Of a stretch of 64,000 bases of DNA, positions 41,106 to 48,963 are shown piece after piece. A program made the position numbers and the translations under genes. The notes under the pieces are model-generated. The model was given only the letters and a program-made list of their open reading frames with translations, searched no databases and was not told the origin of the DNA. Each line of letters begins with the position of its first letter. Within the stretch, counting starts at the first letter, position 1. Source of the stretch: Betaproteobacteria bacterium Ga0077526. Lineage in GTDB: Bacteria; Pseudomonadota; Gammaproteobacteria; Burkholderiales; Ga0077523. Where the stretch lies: NCBI GenBank assembly GCA_001464765.1, contig LNDV01000028.1:124001-188000 (forward strand), written 5' to 3'.

Positions 41106-42086
41106 ATGCGCGTACCCATCCTTGCCCGGGTTCTGCTCGCCGTCACGATCGCCCTCTCCGCCGGTCTGTCTCAAGCGCAGACCCTGCGGCCGCTGCGCGT
41201 GGCACACGACTACTGGGTCGGCTATGCCGGCTTCTTCGTCGCGATGGAGAAGGGATTCTTCAAGGAAGCCGGCCTTCGCGTGGACGAGAAGGTGTTCAGC
41301 ACGCCGGCTGACGGACTCCCGCCGCTGCTCGCTGGCGATGTCGACGTGCATCTGTCCACGCTCGATACCTGCCTCACGGCCAACGATCGCGGTGCCGACA
41401 ACCTGCGGGTGATCGCCCTCATCGACTCCTCCTTCGGTGCTGATGCGGTCATCGGCAAGTCGACGATCGACGGGGTGCCCGGCCTTCGCGGCAAGAAGGT
41501 GGGCGTCTCCCTCGGACAGGCCAACCACCTGCTGCTTCTGAAGGCGCTGGCCAAGTACAAGGTGCCGGCCTCCGCCGTGTCGCTGGTCAATCTCAACGGC
41601 GACGATGCCGGCAACGCGTTCGCGGCCGGCAAGGTCGATGCCGCCGTGACGTGGGAGCCGTTCATCACGCAGGGACTGTCGAAGGGCGGACAGGTGCTCT
41701 ACAGCACCCGCGACGCGCCGGATCTCATCATCAACGCCGTCGCGGTGAAGCCGGGAACCATGAAGTCCAAGAAGGACGAACTGGTTGCCTTCCTCGGTGC
41801 GCTGGCGAAGGGTACCGCGTGGGCGATCGACAATCCGTCGGAGACGGCGCGAATCGTGGGCAAGGCATTGGAGCAGGACCCGCAGGCCGTGCGCGACATG
41901 ATGAACAAGGACCGCCTGTACACGCTTGCCGACTCCGCCACGCTCATCGGAACAGCGGCGGCGCCCGGCAAGGCGGTGCAGACCACGCGCGAGATCGCGA
42001 AATTCCTGCACGAGAACAAGATGACTGCAGAACTCGTGGATGCCGGAAAGATGTTCGACGGCGGCTTGCTTCCGCTCGTGAAATGA
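41106..42086 (+). CDS. ABC transporter substrate-binding protein, NMT1/SsuA-like
   Basis: This 326-residue periplasmic protein has a signal peptide (VLLAVTIALSAGLSQA). The NMT1/SsuA/TauA fold starts LRPLRVAHDYWVGYAGFFVA, with KGFFKEAGL and a hinge near AAVTWEPFITQGLSKGGQVL. The group binds small sulfonates, pyrimidine or thiamine precursors and nitriles. The permease and ATPase are not in the window, so it must be an orphan or use a distant transporter. It is followed 24 bases later by an amidohydrolase and preceded by a sigma-54 promoter. The pair is probably a nitrogen-scavenging unit. AGGAG lies about 11 bases before ATG 41106. Confidence 0.87.
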   Translation: MRVPILARVLLAVTIALSAGLSQAQTLRPLRVAHDYWVGYAGFFVAMEKGFFKEAGLRVDEKVFSTPADGLPPLLAGDVDVHLSTLDTCLTANDRGADNLRVIALIDSSFGADAVIGKSTIDGVPGLRGKKVGVSLGQANHLLLLKALAKYKVPASAVSLVNLNGDDAGNAFAAGKVDAAVTWEPFITQGLSKGGQVLYSTRDAPDLIINAVAVKPGTMKSKKDELVAFLGALAKGTAWAIDNPSETARIVGKALEQDPQAVRDMMNKDRLYTLADSATLIGTAAAPGKAVQTTREIAKFLHENKMTAELVDAGKMFDGGLLPLVK

Positions 42087-42110
42087 CAGGCCGGCTGACC
42101 GGAGGACACG

Positions 42111-43520
42111 ATGCCCGATCGTGAACCGATTGCGGATCTCGCCATCGTCGGCGGGACCGTGCTCCCGATGGTTCGCAACGCGCGCGAGACCATCCGCGCG
42201 ACCGTGCTGGTGCGTGACGGTCGCATCGTCGGGCTGACGCGCCAGCGCAAGCCGCGGGCGAAAGAGATCCTCGATGCGCACGGCAAGCTGGTGATGCCCG
42301 GCTTCGTGGACGCGCATTGCCACGGTATCCACCTGCTGATGCGCGGCCTGTCGGACGGCCTGAGCTATCACGACTGGCTGGAGCGGCTCATGTACCGGGC
42401 GCTTCCCGCCTATCGCGCAGCGGACGCTCTCGTCGCGTCGAAGCTTTTCTGTGCAGAGGCGATCCGCAGCGGCATCACCACCATCGGCGACAGCACGGAC
42501 TTCGGCAATCGGGCGGATCTGGTGGAGGCCACGCTCGAGGGCATCACCGCAGCCGGCATCCGTGCACTCTACTTCCGCAACTTCTCCGACGCGCCGCCGC
42601 GCGCGCTGAGGGCCAACCGGGAACCTGCTGCCAGGGCGCTCGCCGACATTGCGGCGCTGATGGATCGGCGAGGCAGCGACAATCCGCTGCTGCGCATCGG
42701 CGCCGGCGTGAACGAGGCCCACTTCGTGACGGTGGGAGGTTTCCGCCGCGCCGTGGAACTCGTCGAGGCACGCGACACGCGGCTCATGGTGCACCTGGCC
42801 GAAGTGGAAGCTGACGTGCAGATCGATGGGATCAATGTCGTGGACTGGATGCGACGGAACCGGCTGCTGTCATCGCGGCTCGTCGCGGCGCACTGCGTGT
42901 GGCTGCGGCCTCCGCAACTGCGGACTCTCGCTGCGGCCGGTGTCTCGGTCACCTGGCAGCCCTCGACCAATGCGTTCCTTGCGGACGGCGTGATGCCGCT
43001 GCGTGAAGTGCTGGCCGCAGGCATCACCGTCGGCCTGGGGACCGACGACACCAACGCAAGCGACCACGTCAACATGTTCACGGAGATGCGAACCGGGGCG
43101 ATGTCCACGAAGCTCCGGGAGCGTGACGGCACAGCGGTGTCTCCCGACACCATGCTCACCCTCGCGACTCGCGGGGGGGCGCGTGTCCTCGGTCTCGACC
43201 GGGAGGTAGGGGCGATATCGCCGGGGCGTGCGGCGGACCTGATCGTCATCGATCTCGCTGCACTCGCGCCATTCCACGATCTGCCGTCCGCTCTGGTCTA
43301 TCAGGCGACGGGGGCCGAGGTGGAGACGGTCGTCATCGGCGGCAGGGTCGTGATGCGTGACCGGATGCTGGTGACGCTCGACGAGGTGGCCCTTCGGGCG
43401 CAGGCGCACAAGGCCGCGCTGGGAGTCGCGAAGCGCAGTGGCGTAGTTTCGTCGCGTGCGGAAGGGTACGCCGACGCCGCGCAGTATCTGTTCTCGCAGG
43501 AACCCGACGAGCCGAACTGA
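42111..43520 (+). CDS. Amidohydrolase-superfamily deaminase/hydrolase
   Basis: This 469-residue protein has the metal-dependent amidohydrolase layout. The N-terminal beta-sandwich strand is followed by MPGFVDAHCHG (His69, His71), a third ligand in LMVHLAEVEAD, a fourth in AAHCVW and the catalytic Asp in GLGTDDTNASDHVN. The C-terminal sandwich begins GAISPGRAADLIVIDL. This is the cytosine-deaminase/chlorohydrolase (ATZ/TRZ) branch acting on C-N bonds, often releasing ammonia. It is co-directional with the substrate-binding protein behind a sigma-54 promoter, which supports nitrogen-source use. The exact substrate is unknown. GGAGG lies 7 bases before ATG 42111. Confidence 0.87.
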   Translation: MPDREPIADLAIVGGTVLPMVRNARETIRATVLVRDGRIVGLTRQRKPRAKEILDAHGKLVMPGFVDAHCHGIHLLMRGLSDGLSYHDWLERLMYRALPAYRAADALVASKLFCAEAIRSGITTIGDSTDFGNRADLVEATLEGITAAGIRALYFRNFSDAPPRALRANREPAARALADIAALMDRRGSDNPLLRIGAGVNEAHFVTVGGFRRAVELVEARDTRLMVHLAEVEADVQIDGINVVDWMRRNRLLSSRLVAAHCVWLRPPQLRTLAAAGVSVTWQPSTNAFLADGVMPLREVLAAGITVGLGTDDTNASDHVNMFTEMRTGAMSTKLRERDGTAVSPDTMLTLATRGGARVLGLDREVGAISPGRAADLIVIDLAALAPFHDLPSALVYQATGAEVETVVIGGRVVMRDRMLVTLDEVALRAQAHKAALGVAKRSGVVSSRAEGYADAAQYLFSQEPDEPN

Positions 43521-43556
43521 ATCGCAGCCCGTCCGTCGGAGGACTGACCCTTGCGG

Positions 43557-44435
43557 TTAGTGCTTCGCGTCGTCCACCACGAGCGCGATGCTTTCGCGAA
43601 GCTGGTCCACGTCCTCGCCGGAAATGCCGAAGTGCGTGAGGGCCTTTTCGAACAGCACGTCCCCCACCTCCAGATCCTGCTCCCCGCTCACCTCGCTCAG
43701 GATGTGTTCGGCGAGATGGGTGATGGCGATGAGCGAGACGGAGTTCCCGGGCAGGGTCGAGTCCGGCAGCTCGTAGGCATCAGGGTCGTGATGGAAACGG
43801 ATGGCCTGACCGACGCTGGCGGGCAGTCCCCAGTTGCGCGTCAGCAGCGACCCGACGATCGGGTGCGTGCAGGGAAAGTAGTCCGCTTCGGCGCCGATCA
43901 TGAGCTGTCCCAGCTTCTGGCACTGGGAGACGACCTGGGCGTACTCCGGAAATCGCTTCATGAGCAACGGAATCCCGGCATCGTGGAACATCGCGTAGGT
44001 GTAGGCTGCATCGGGCGACACCCCGTACTGGCGACGCGCGACCATGGCCGCGGAAACTGCAAGGACGGACGTGCGGCTCCAGAAGCGATCCACGAAGTCG
44101 GAACTGAGTCCGGTCATGGTGTTGCGAAGCGCCGTGCCGACGACGACGCAGACGATGTTCTGGATGCCCAGTCGCTCCACCGCCTTCCTCACCGAAGACA
44201 CGGGCTCAGCCGACCGGAACAGAGGAGAGTTGGCGAGCTTGATCGTGGCAGCCGACAAGCCCAGATCGTTGCTGATGTGCTTCGTCAGCCGGCGGATGTC
44301 GGGAGCGTCTTTCTGCGACTCGCCCATGACCTCGAAAAGCATTGCGGGGCACGCGGGAATCTCGACGCTCTGCAGGACCCTCTCGATGTCGGTGTGGGTC
44401 AGTTCGGGGGTGAAGTCGACTCGGGGTTTCGTCAT
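43557..44435 (-). CDS. HDOD domain signalling protein
   Basis: This 292-residue protein consists of a single HDOD domain (residues about 18-225): IPACPAMLFEVMGESQ, ISNDLGLSAATIKLANSPLF, VRKAVERLGIQNI and TYAMFHDAGIPLL. HDOD is a catalytically dead HD relative used in two-component, motility and cyclic-di-GMP-linked signalling. No GGDEF, EAL or receiver domain is attached. It is convergent with the amidohydrolase. The role is regulatory but the partner is unknown. Confidence 0.88.
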   Translation of the reverse strand: MTKPRVDFTPELTHTDIERVLQSVEIPACPAMLFEVMGESQKDAPDIRRLTKHISNDLGLSAATIKLANSPLFRSAEPVSSVRKAVERLGIQNIVCVVVGTALRNTMTGLSSDFVDRFWSRTSVLAVSAAMVARRQYGVSPDAAYTYAMFHDAGIPLLMKRFPEYAQVVSQCQKLGQLMIGAEADYFPCTHPIVGSLLTRNWGLPASVGQAIRFHHDPDAYELPDSTLPGNSVSLIAITHLAEHILSEVSGEQDLEVGDVLFEKALTHFGISGEDVDQLRESIALVVDDAKH

Positions 44436-44576
44436 GGCCGGGGAATCTTTTGCCGCGAAGGACGCAGGGACTGGGACAACAGCGCGTAACGGCCAACGGC
44501 GAGGAATCTTGAGGTGAAACTCCCCTGCCGGAGCCCGGCCGGGAAGCCTTCCCGGGGAGGGGGCGGGGGTTGCCGA

Positions 44577-44609
44577 GGGAAGGTCCGCGCCGGTTGCGCG
44601 GCCCTTCCC
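44577..44609 (-). terminator. Hairpin directly after the metalloprotease stop
   Basis: GGGAAGG-T-CCGCGC pairs with GCGCGG-C-CCTTCCC around a 5-base loop, with one mismatch. It touches the stop codon of the minus-strand metalloprotease gene. There is no T-run, so efficiency is uncertain. Confidence 0.55.
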
Positions 44610-47140
44610 TAAATCATCCCTTCGAGCTGCCGGACGAGATCGCGAAGGTGCGCGGCGGTCTCGGGATCCTTTACCCGCGGAAGCGCGCGGGTGATCAGCC
44701 TGCCGAGGTGCATCACGCCCTCGCTCAAGGCGGCGCGGAACTCGCTCGAGCTTCCCGGCGCCACCTGATAGGCCTGCGCCGCCGAGGCGAGGTTCGAGGT
44801 GAAGTACTGCAGCGAACGATCCGACTTCCGGAACCGGGACGGACTGCCGCGGTCCCGCTCTTCGGCGCTGAACGAGGTGGATGCCGTCTCCTCGGGGTCC
44901 TCCTGCTTGCCGGACACGACACGCAACCGGGTGATGTAGCTTCGCTGCAGGGTCCGCCGGTAGAGATCGATGCGTGGCGACTTCGCTTCCAGTTCCGAGA
45001 ACAGGCCGCGATTGAGGTCCTGGAGCAGATCGATGCCGACGTAAGGGCGGTCGTCGCGCCAGAAGTCACGGGCCTCCGCCATCCGCTGGAACACGCCGAG
45101 TCGCAGCAGCTGAGAAAGCAGCGCGATGTTGGAACCGTGCAGCGGGTCGGCGCCGCGTGTTGGCGAGATGCGACGGAGCAGATCCGGCGCCAGCAGTGCC
45201 TCCGGGCGGACGAACGCGTGCTTTGTGAGGAACTTTACCGCGGCGCGTTGACGCTCCGGCCGCACGGGCGAGAAGGGGGCGGTGCCGCGGCCTGTCTGGT
45301 ATCGCGTCTCGGTCACGCCGCCCACGAGCTTCGCGACGGACGATAGTTCGCTGTCACGCTTCTTCACGAGTGCTTCGTACAACTCGCTCAATCGCGAATA
45401 GTCCCGCCCGACGCTCGCCGTGGTCGCGACCAGCGTGCCCGCGATGCGATCGATGTTCCGCAGCCCGAGGTCGGTGGCCCTCAACGGGTCTGAACCCAGC
45501 ACCTGCGTCCCGACGTCCGGATCGAACTCCGCGACGCGATCCTCGCCGCCGAACCGCAGCATCGGATCGTCGCCCTGACGTGCCGCCCATTCGTCGAGGA
45601 AGGCCCATTCGTCGTCGGTGCACATCTCGCCGGCGAGCTCCCGGTAGCCCCATTGGATGGCAAAGAAGTCGTACGGCCCGAACTTCGGCAGCAGATGGGC
45701 GTTGTCGCCGGGCTGCGCGACATGGTTGAAGCGCGCGTAGGACATGATCGAGGCCGAGGTGCCCCACTTCGCCGTCCAGGCCGGATCACGCAGCTGTTCG
45801 ACGGTGAATGCCGCGTGCGCCTTGAAGTTGTGACGCAGGCCCAGGGCGTGGCCGATCTCGTGCGTTGCGACGTACTTCAGCAGATCGCCCATCAGGTCGT
45901 CGGGCAGAGGCAACGATCTCGCACGCGGATCCACCGCGCCTGCCTGCGTCACGTACCAGGTCTCCAGGAGTTTCAGGATGTCGTGCCAGAAGATGGCGTG
46001 GGAGGCGATCACCTCGCCGCTGCGCGGGTCCACGACGGCGGGGCCTGTCGCATTCTGGCGGCCGCTCGGTGTCCAGCGGATCACGTTGAAGCGCAGATCT
46101 TCGGGGTCCCACTCCGGGTCCTCGGTCTCGGACGGGGCATCCTTCGCGACGATGGCGTTGCGGAAGCCGGCGGTCTCGAACACCTCGTTCCAGCTCTCCA
46201 CCGCGGCGCGGAGGTGGGGCCGCCACTTCGCGGGGATGTCACGGCTCAGGTGGAACACGATGGGCGCCACGGGTTCCGACACCTTGGCGGCGGGGTCGCG
46301 CTTCTCCAGCCGGTAGCGCTGGATGAAGCCCCGGCGTACGCCACCGTGCTCTTCCGTGCCGTAGTCCAGAAACCGCACCGGGAAGTAGCCGACGCGCTCG
46401 TCCCAGTAGCGCGGACGCATCGGCTTCTCGGGCAGCTTGAGAATGCTGGTGTTGAACAGGAACCCCGTGTCGTGCACGTCGTGCTTCGCGCGGTCCGCGG
46501 CGTCGGGCACCCAGGTCTGGTAGAAGCGCACGTTCACGTTGTTCGGAAATGCCTTGACGCGGGAGATGTACGAGCGCTTCGGGTCCACCGACGACAGCTT
46601 GAACTGGCGCTTGTACTCCTGGCCGAAGCCTTCCGGTACGTCGGTGGCGAACAGCCCGGTCACGTCGATGACCGGTGCGCCCTTCTCGCCCTCGGCGGTG
46701 ATGTCGAAGGCCTTCACCACGGTGCCGAGCTGGGCCGCTTCGACGGCGCGCTGCAGGTTGGGCACCTGCTCCGCCCAGAGGTCGTACTGGACGCGTTCGA
46801 GGAAGACCTTGCCGCCACGGCGAACGAATCGCATCAGCCCGTTGAAGACGATTTCACCGGGCGATGCCTCCTCCGTGTCGACGGATACCGCGGCGAACTC
46901 GGCCGTCACCAGAAGGTCCTTGCCGAGCAGATCGATCGGCAGTTCGAAGAACACTCGATCGCAGATCACGTGGATATCGATGAGGCCCCGCAGCGTCTCC
47001 ACGCTCGTCTTTGCGTTGGGACCGCACGAGGCGACGTCGCTCGCGTTCATCGCGAGGGCCGGAACTCCGGACGCCGACAGGAGAAGCGCCAGCAGCAGGC
47101 CCCGAAGCCTGCGGATCGCGGTGAACACGGTGAGAGTCAT
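44609..47140 (-). CDS. Large exported zinc-dependent metalloprotease (DUF4953/DUF5117 type)
   Basis: This 843-residue protein has a signal peptide (RRLRGLLLALLLSASGVPALA). The N-terminal half is a DUF5117-like beta-rich region. The protease site is ATHEIGHALGLRHNFKA (His427, Glu428, His431, third ligand His437), an extended metzincin-type motif, with the downstream Met-turn SIMSYARFN. The C-terminal 300 residues are helical and Arg-rich. Family members are large bacterial zinc proteases of unknown substrate, secreted or cell-associated. The start at ATG 47140 begins the signal peptide; the longer frame to 47242 has no such feature. It is followed by a hairpin and the HDOD gene on the same strand. 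Confidence 0.88.
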   Translation of the reverse strand: MTLTVFTAIRRLRGLLLALLLSASGVPALAMNASDVASCGPNAKTSVETLRGLIDIHVICDRVFFELPIDLLGKDLLVTAEFAAVSVDTEEASPGEIVFNGLMRFVRRGGKVFLERVQYDLWAEQVPNLQRAVEAAQLGTVVKAFDITAEGEKGAPVIDVTGLFATDVPEGFGQEYKRQFKLSSVDPKRSYISRVKAFPNNVNVRFYQTWVPDAADRAKHDVHDTGFLFNTSILKLPEKPMRPRYWDERVGYFPVRFLDYGTEEHGGVRRGFIQRYRLEKRDPAAKVSEPVAPIVFHLSRDIPAKWRPHLRAAVESWNEVFETAGFRNAIVAKDAPSETEDPEWDPEDLRFNVIRWTPSGRQNATGPAVVDPRSGEVIASHAIFWHDILKLLETWYVTQAGAVDPRARSLPLPDDLMGDLLKYVATHEIGHALGLRHNFKAHAAFTVEQLRDPAWTAKWGTSASIMSYARFNHVAQPGDNAHLLPKFGPYDFFAIQWGYRELAGEMCTDDEWAFLDEWAARQGDDPMLRFGGEDRVAEFDPDVGTQVLGSDPLRATDLGLRNIDRIAGTLVATTASVGRDYSRLSELYEALVKKRDSELSSVAKLVGGVTETRYQTGRGTAPFSPVRPERQRAAVKFLTKHAFVRPEALLAPDLLRRISPTRGADPLHGSNIALLSQLLRLGVFQRMAEARDFWRDDRPYVGIDLLQDLNRGLFSELEAKSPRIDLYRRTLQRSYITRLRVVSGKQEDPEETASTSFSAEERDRGSPSRFRKSDRSLQYFTSNLASAAQAYQVAPGSSSEFRAALSEGVMHLGRLITRALPRVKDPETAAHLRDLVRQLEGMI

Positions 47141-47266
47141 GAATGGCCGGAACAGGATTCGACAGGCGGCGGCGGGACTCCCCGTCGCCGAACGCCGAAG
47201 CCCCGGACACGTCACAGGACTTCGGCACACGGACTCGGACATCCTCCCGCGCCGCGCGAAGGTCTC

Positions 47267-47698
47267 TTATTTGGCGGCTGCCGCAGACTGCGTAGCGTCG
47301 TCGGTGGCTTCGCGGCCGAACTTCTCCTTCTTGGAATCGGCCTCGCGTCCGAACTTTTCCTTCTTGGAATCGGCCTCGCGTCCGAACTTTTCCTTCTTGG
47401 CATCAGCTTCGCGACCAAACTTCTCCTTCTTGGCGTCCGCTTCGCGGCCGAACTTCTCCTTCTTGGCGTCGGCCTCGCGACCGAACTTCTCCTTCTTGGA
47501 ATCGGCTTCGCGACCGAACTTCTCCTTCTTGGCGTCGGCTTCGCGCCCGAACTTCTGCTTCTTGCCCTCGGACTCGGCTTCCCGACCGAATTCCTTGGCG
47601 GCACCTGTCTTCACAGCGTCACCGTCGGCGGCGACGCTGACGGAGGCGCCGATCGAGAAGAAGGAAGCGATCAACAACGCGATGAGAGTCTTCTGCAT
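47267..47698 (-). CDS. Exported 11-residue-repeat protein (LEA-like, KFGREADAKKE)
   Basis: This 143-residue protein has a signal peptide (TLIALLIASFFSIGASVSVA, cleavage before ADGD). The rest is almost wholly repeats: FGREA occurs nine times, seven of them in perfect tandem 11-mers of the form KFGREAD(A/S)KKE (residues 49-125). It ends in TDDATQSAAAAK. Eleven-residue charged repeats favour a straight or right-handed helix, as in group 3 LEA desiccation proteins and hendecad coiled coils. Length, charge and export suggest a periplasmic or surface rod or stabiliser; that is inference. It lies 127 bases upstream of the metalloprotease gene on the same strand. Confidence 0.75.
   Translation of the reverse strand: MQKTLIALLIASFFSIGASVSVAADGDAVKTGAAKEFGREAESEGKKQKFGREADAKKEKFGREADSKKEKFGREADAKKEKFGREADAKKEKFGREADAKKEKFGREADSKKEKFGREADSKKEKFGREATDDATQSAAAAK
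47306..47554 (-). repeat. 33-bp coding tandem repeats (11-residue units)
   Basis: Seven complete units plus a final KFGREA. Codon choice varies between copies (for example GCC, GCT and GCA-type changes in Asp-Ala-Lys). The protein repeat is therefore better conserved than the DNA, which implies selection on the protein. Confidence 0.88.
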
Positions 47699-48045
47699 TT
47701 TCGTTTCTCCTTGGTGGAAAGGGGGAATCTCGTGCGGCCATCGGGTCTGTCCCGCGTCGCACCTGTCCCCACATACGCAGTCGACGTGAAGATCGGATGC
47801 ACAGAAGCGACGCAGAGCAACTGTTCGGGTCCTTGCACGCGACGGTCCGGACCTTCGCGTCATCCGCCCGGAGGACCTCCGTCGCGGCCGCTCCGCTTGT
47901 CAGTCCTTCCCTGGCACTGCTTTGTGCGGTGGCGCTGCACACCGATGCGTGGCATGGTCCGTGCGAATCGTGCTGCCTGTGGTTCCGGTGATTCCGCGGT
48001 AACCTTCGCTCCGCTTCCCGGGGTGATCCCCGTTACCCTGTTGTC
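47699..48045. other. Intergenic region between the repeat protein and a PEP-CTERM gene
   Basis: No gene is recognised. Divergent promoters are expected. TGGCAT-N5-GTGC at 47950-47964 is a weak sigma-54-like box with correct spacing upstream of the PEP-CTERM gene. Confidence 0.4.
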
Positions 48046-48855
48046 ATGTCGCACTTGGAGATGCCTGTGCTGCCCAGATTCGCTCCCGCGCTCCTCGCCG
48101 TCGCCCTGCCGCTGTCGGCCCTGGGCGACGAGGTTTACTTCAATGATTTCCAGAGCGCCGTGGGGCCCGGATGGAGCAGTGCGACCGCCCAGCCCTGGGG
48201 CATCCGCAGCACACCGTTGCCCGCCGACGACAGCCGGAAGTTCCTGGGTTACTTCGGCGGGGAGGACCAGGTCACCCTTTCCCTCACGGACCTGCCGGCG
48301 GGTGCGACGAGCGTGCTACTGGAGTTCGACCTGTACCTGATGTGGTCCTGGGACGGCAGCGATACGCGCCCCGTGAACGGCGTGTCGCGAGGCCCGGATG
48401 AGTTCGGGTTCTCCATCGATGCCGGCGGCGGCACGCCGGTCTCTCAAGGCTGGACTTTCAGTCACGGCAGTGGCGCGCTTGCTCCGCAAACCTATTGTCC
48501 GGGCGCGACCTCACCATGCCTCCCCACCACAGGCGCGCAGGAGCGGTACTCGCTCGGGTACCGATTCGACATCCTGCCGACCGAGGAAGACCTCGACAGC
48601 ACCACGGCGGCGCCCATGGACAGCGTCTACCGGTTGTCGATGGAGGTGCCGCTCGCGGCGCCGGCCGCCACCTTCACGTTCTTCAGCCAGGGACTGCAGG
48701 TGCGCGACGATCTCGATTTTCCGTATCTCGACGAGGCCTGGGGTCTCGACAACGTGCGCGTGAGCGTGGCGATTCCGGAACCGGGCAGTGCGTGGCTCGT
48801 GCTGGGCGGTCTCGCGGTCGTCGCATCCGCCCTGCGCCGCGCCCGCCGGGCGTGA
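48046..48855 (+). CDS. PEP-CTERM sorting-domain protein
   Basis: This 269-residue protein has a signal peptide (FAPALLAVALPLSALG, cleavage near DEV). The body is beta-rich and reads like a jelly-roll carbohydrate-binding module: VYFNDFQSAVGPGWS at the start and YLDEAWGLDNVRVSV at the end. The tail is the sorting signal IPEPGSAWLVLGGLAVVASA, with RRARRA. The product should be exported and processed by an exosortase. ATG 48046 and ATG 48061 are both possible; the second gives a more compact signal. It precedes the cellulose-synthase-like gene by about 110 bases on the same strand. Confidence 0.83.
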   Translation: MSHLEMPVLPRFAPALLAVALPLSALGDEVYFNDFQSAVGPGWSSATAQPWGIRSTPLPADDSRKFLGYFGGEDQVTLSLTDLPAGATSVLLEFDLYLMWSWDGSDTRPVNGVSRGPDEFGFSIDAGGGTPVSQGWTFSHGSGALAPQTYCPGATSPCLPTTGAQERYSLGYRFDILPTEEDLDSTTAAPMDSVYRLSMEVPLAAPAATFTFFSQGLQVRDDLDFPYLDEAWGLDNVRVSVAIPEPGSAWLVLGGLAVVASALRRARRA

Positions 48856-48963
48856 AGTCGGCGGCACGCATGCGGTCGCACGGTCAGTCGGGGTCCTGAC
48901 GCCGGAGCGTCGAACATCGCCCGACCGGACAACATCACTGCCGAGACGCTGAGCCGCCCTCAG

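Noticed and set aside
47212-47789. Plus- and minus-frame tandem peptides such as RPNFSFLESAS and RRRSSVAKPIP opposite the 11-mer protein
   Set aside because: They are shadow frames of the 33-bp repeats; they have no ribosome-binding site and the real frame has a signal peptide.
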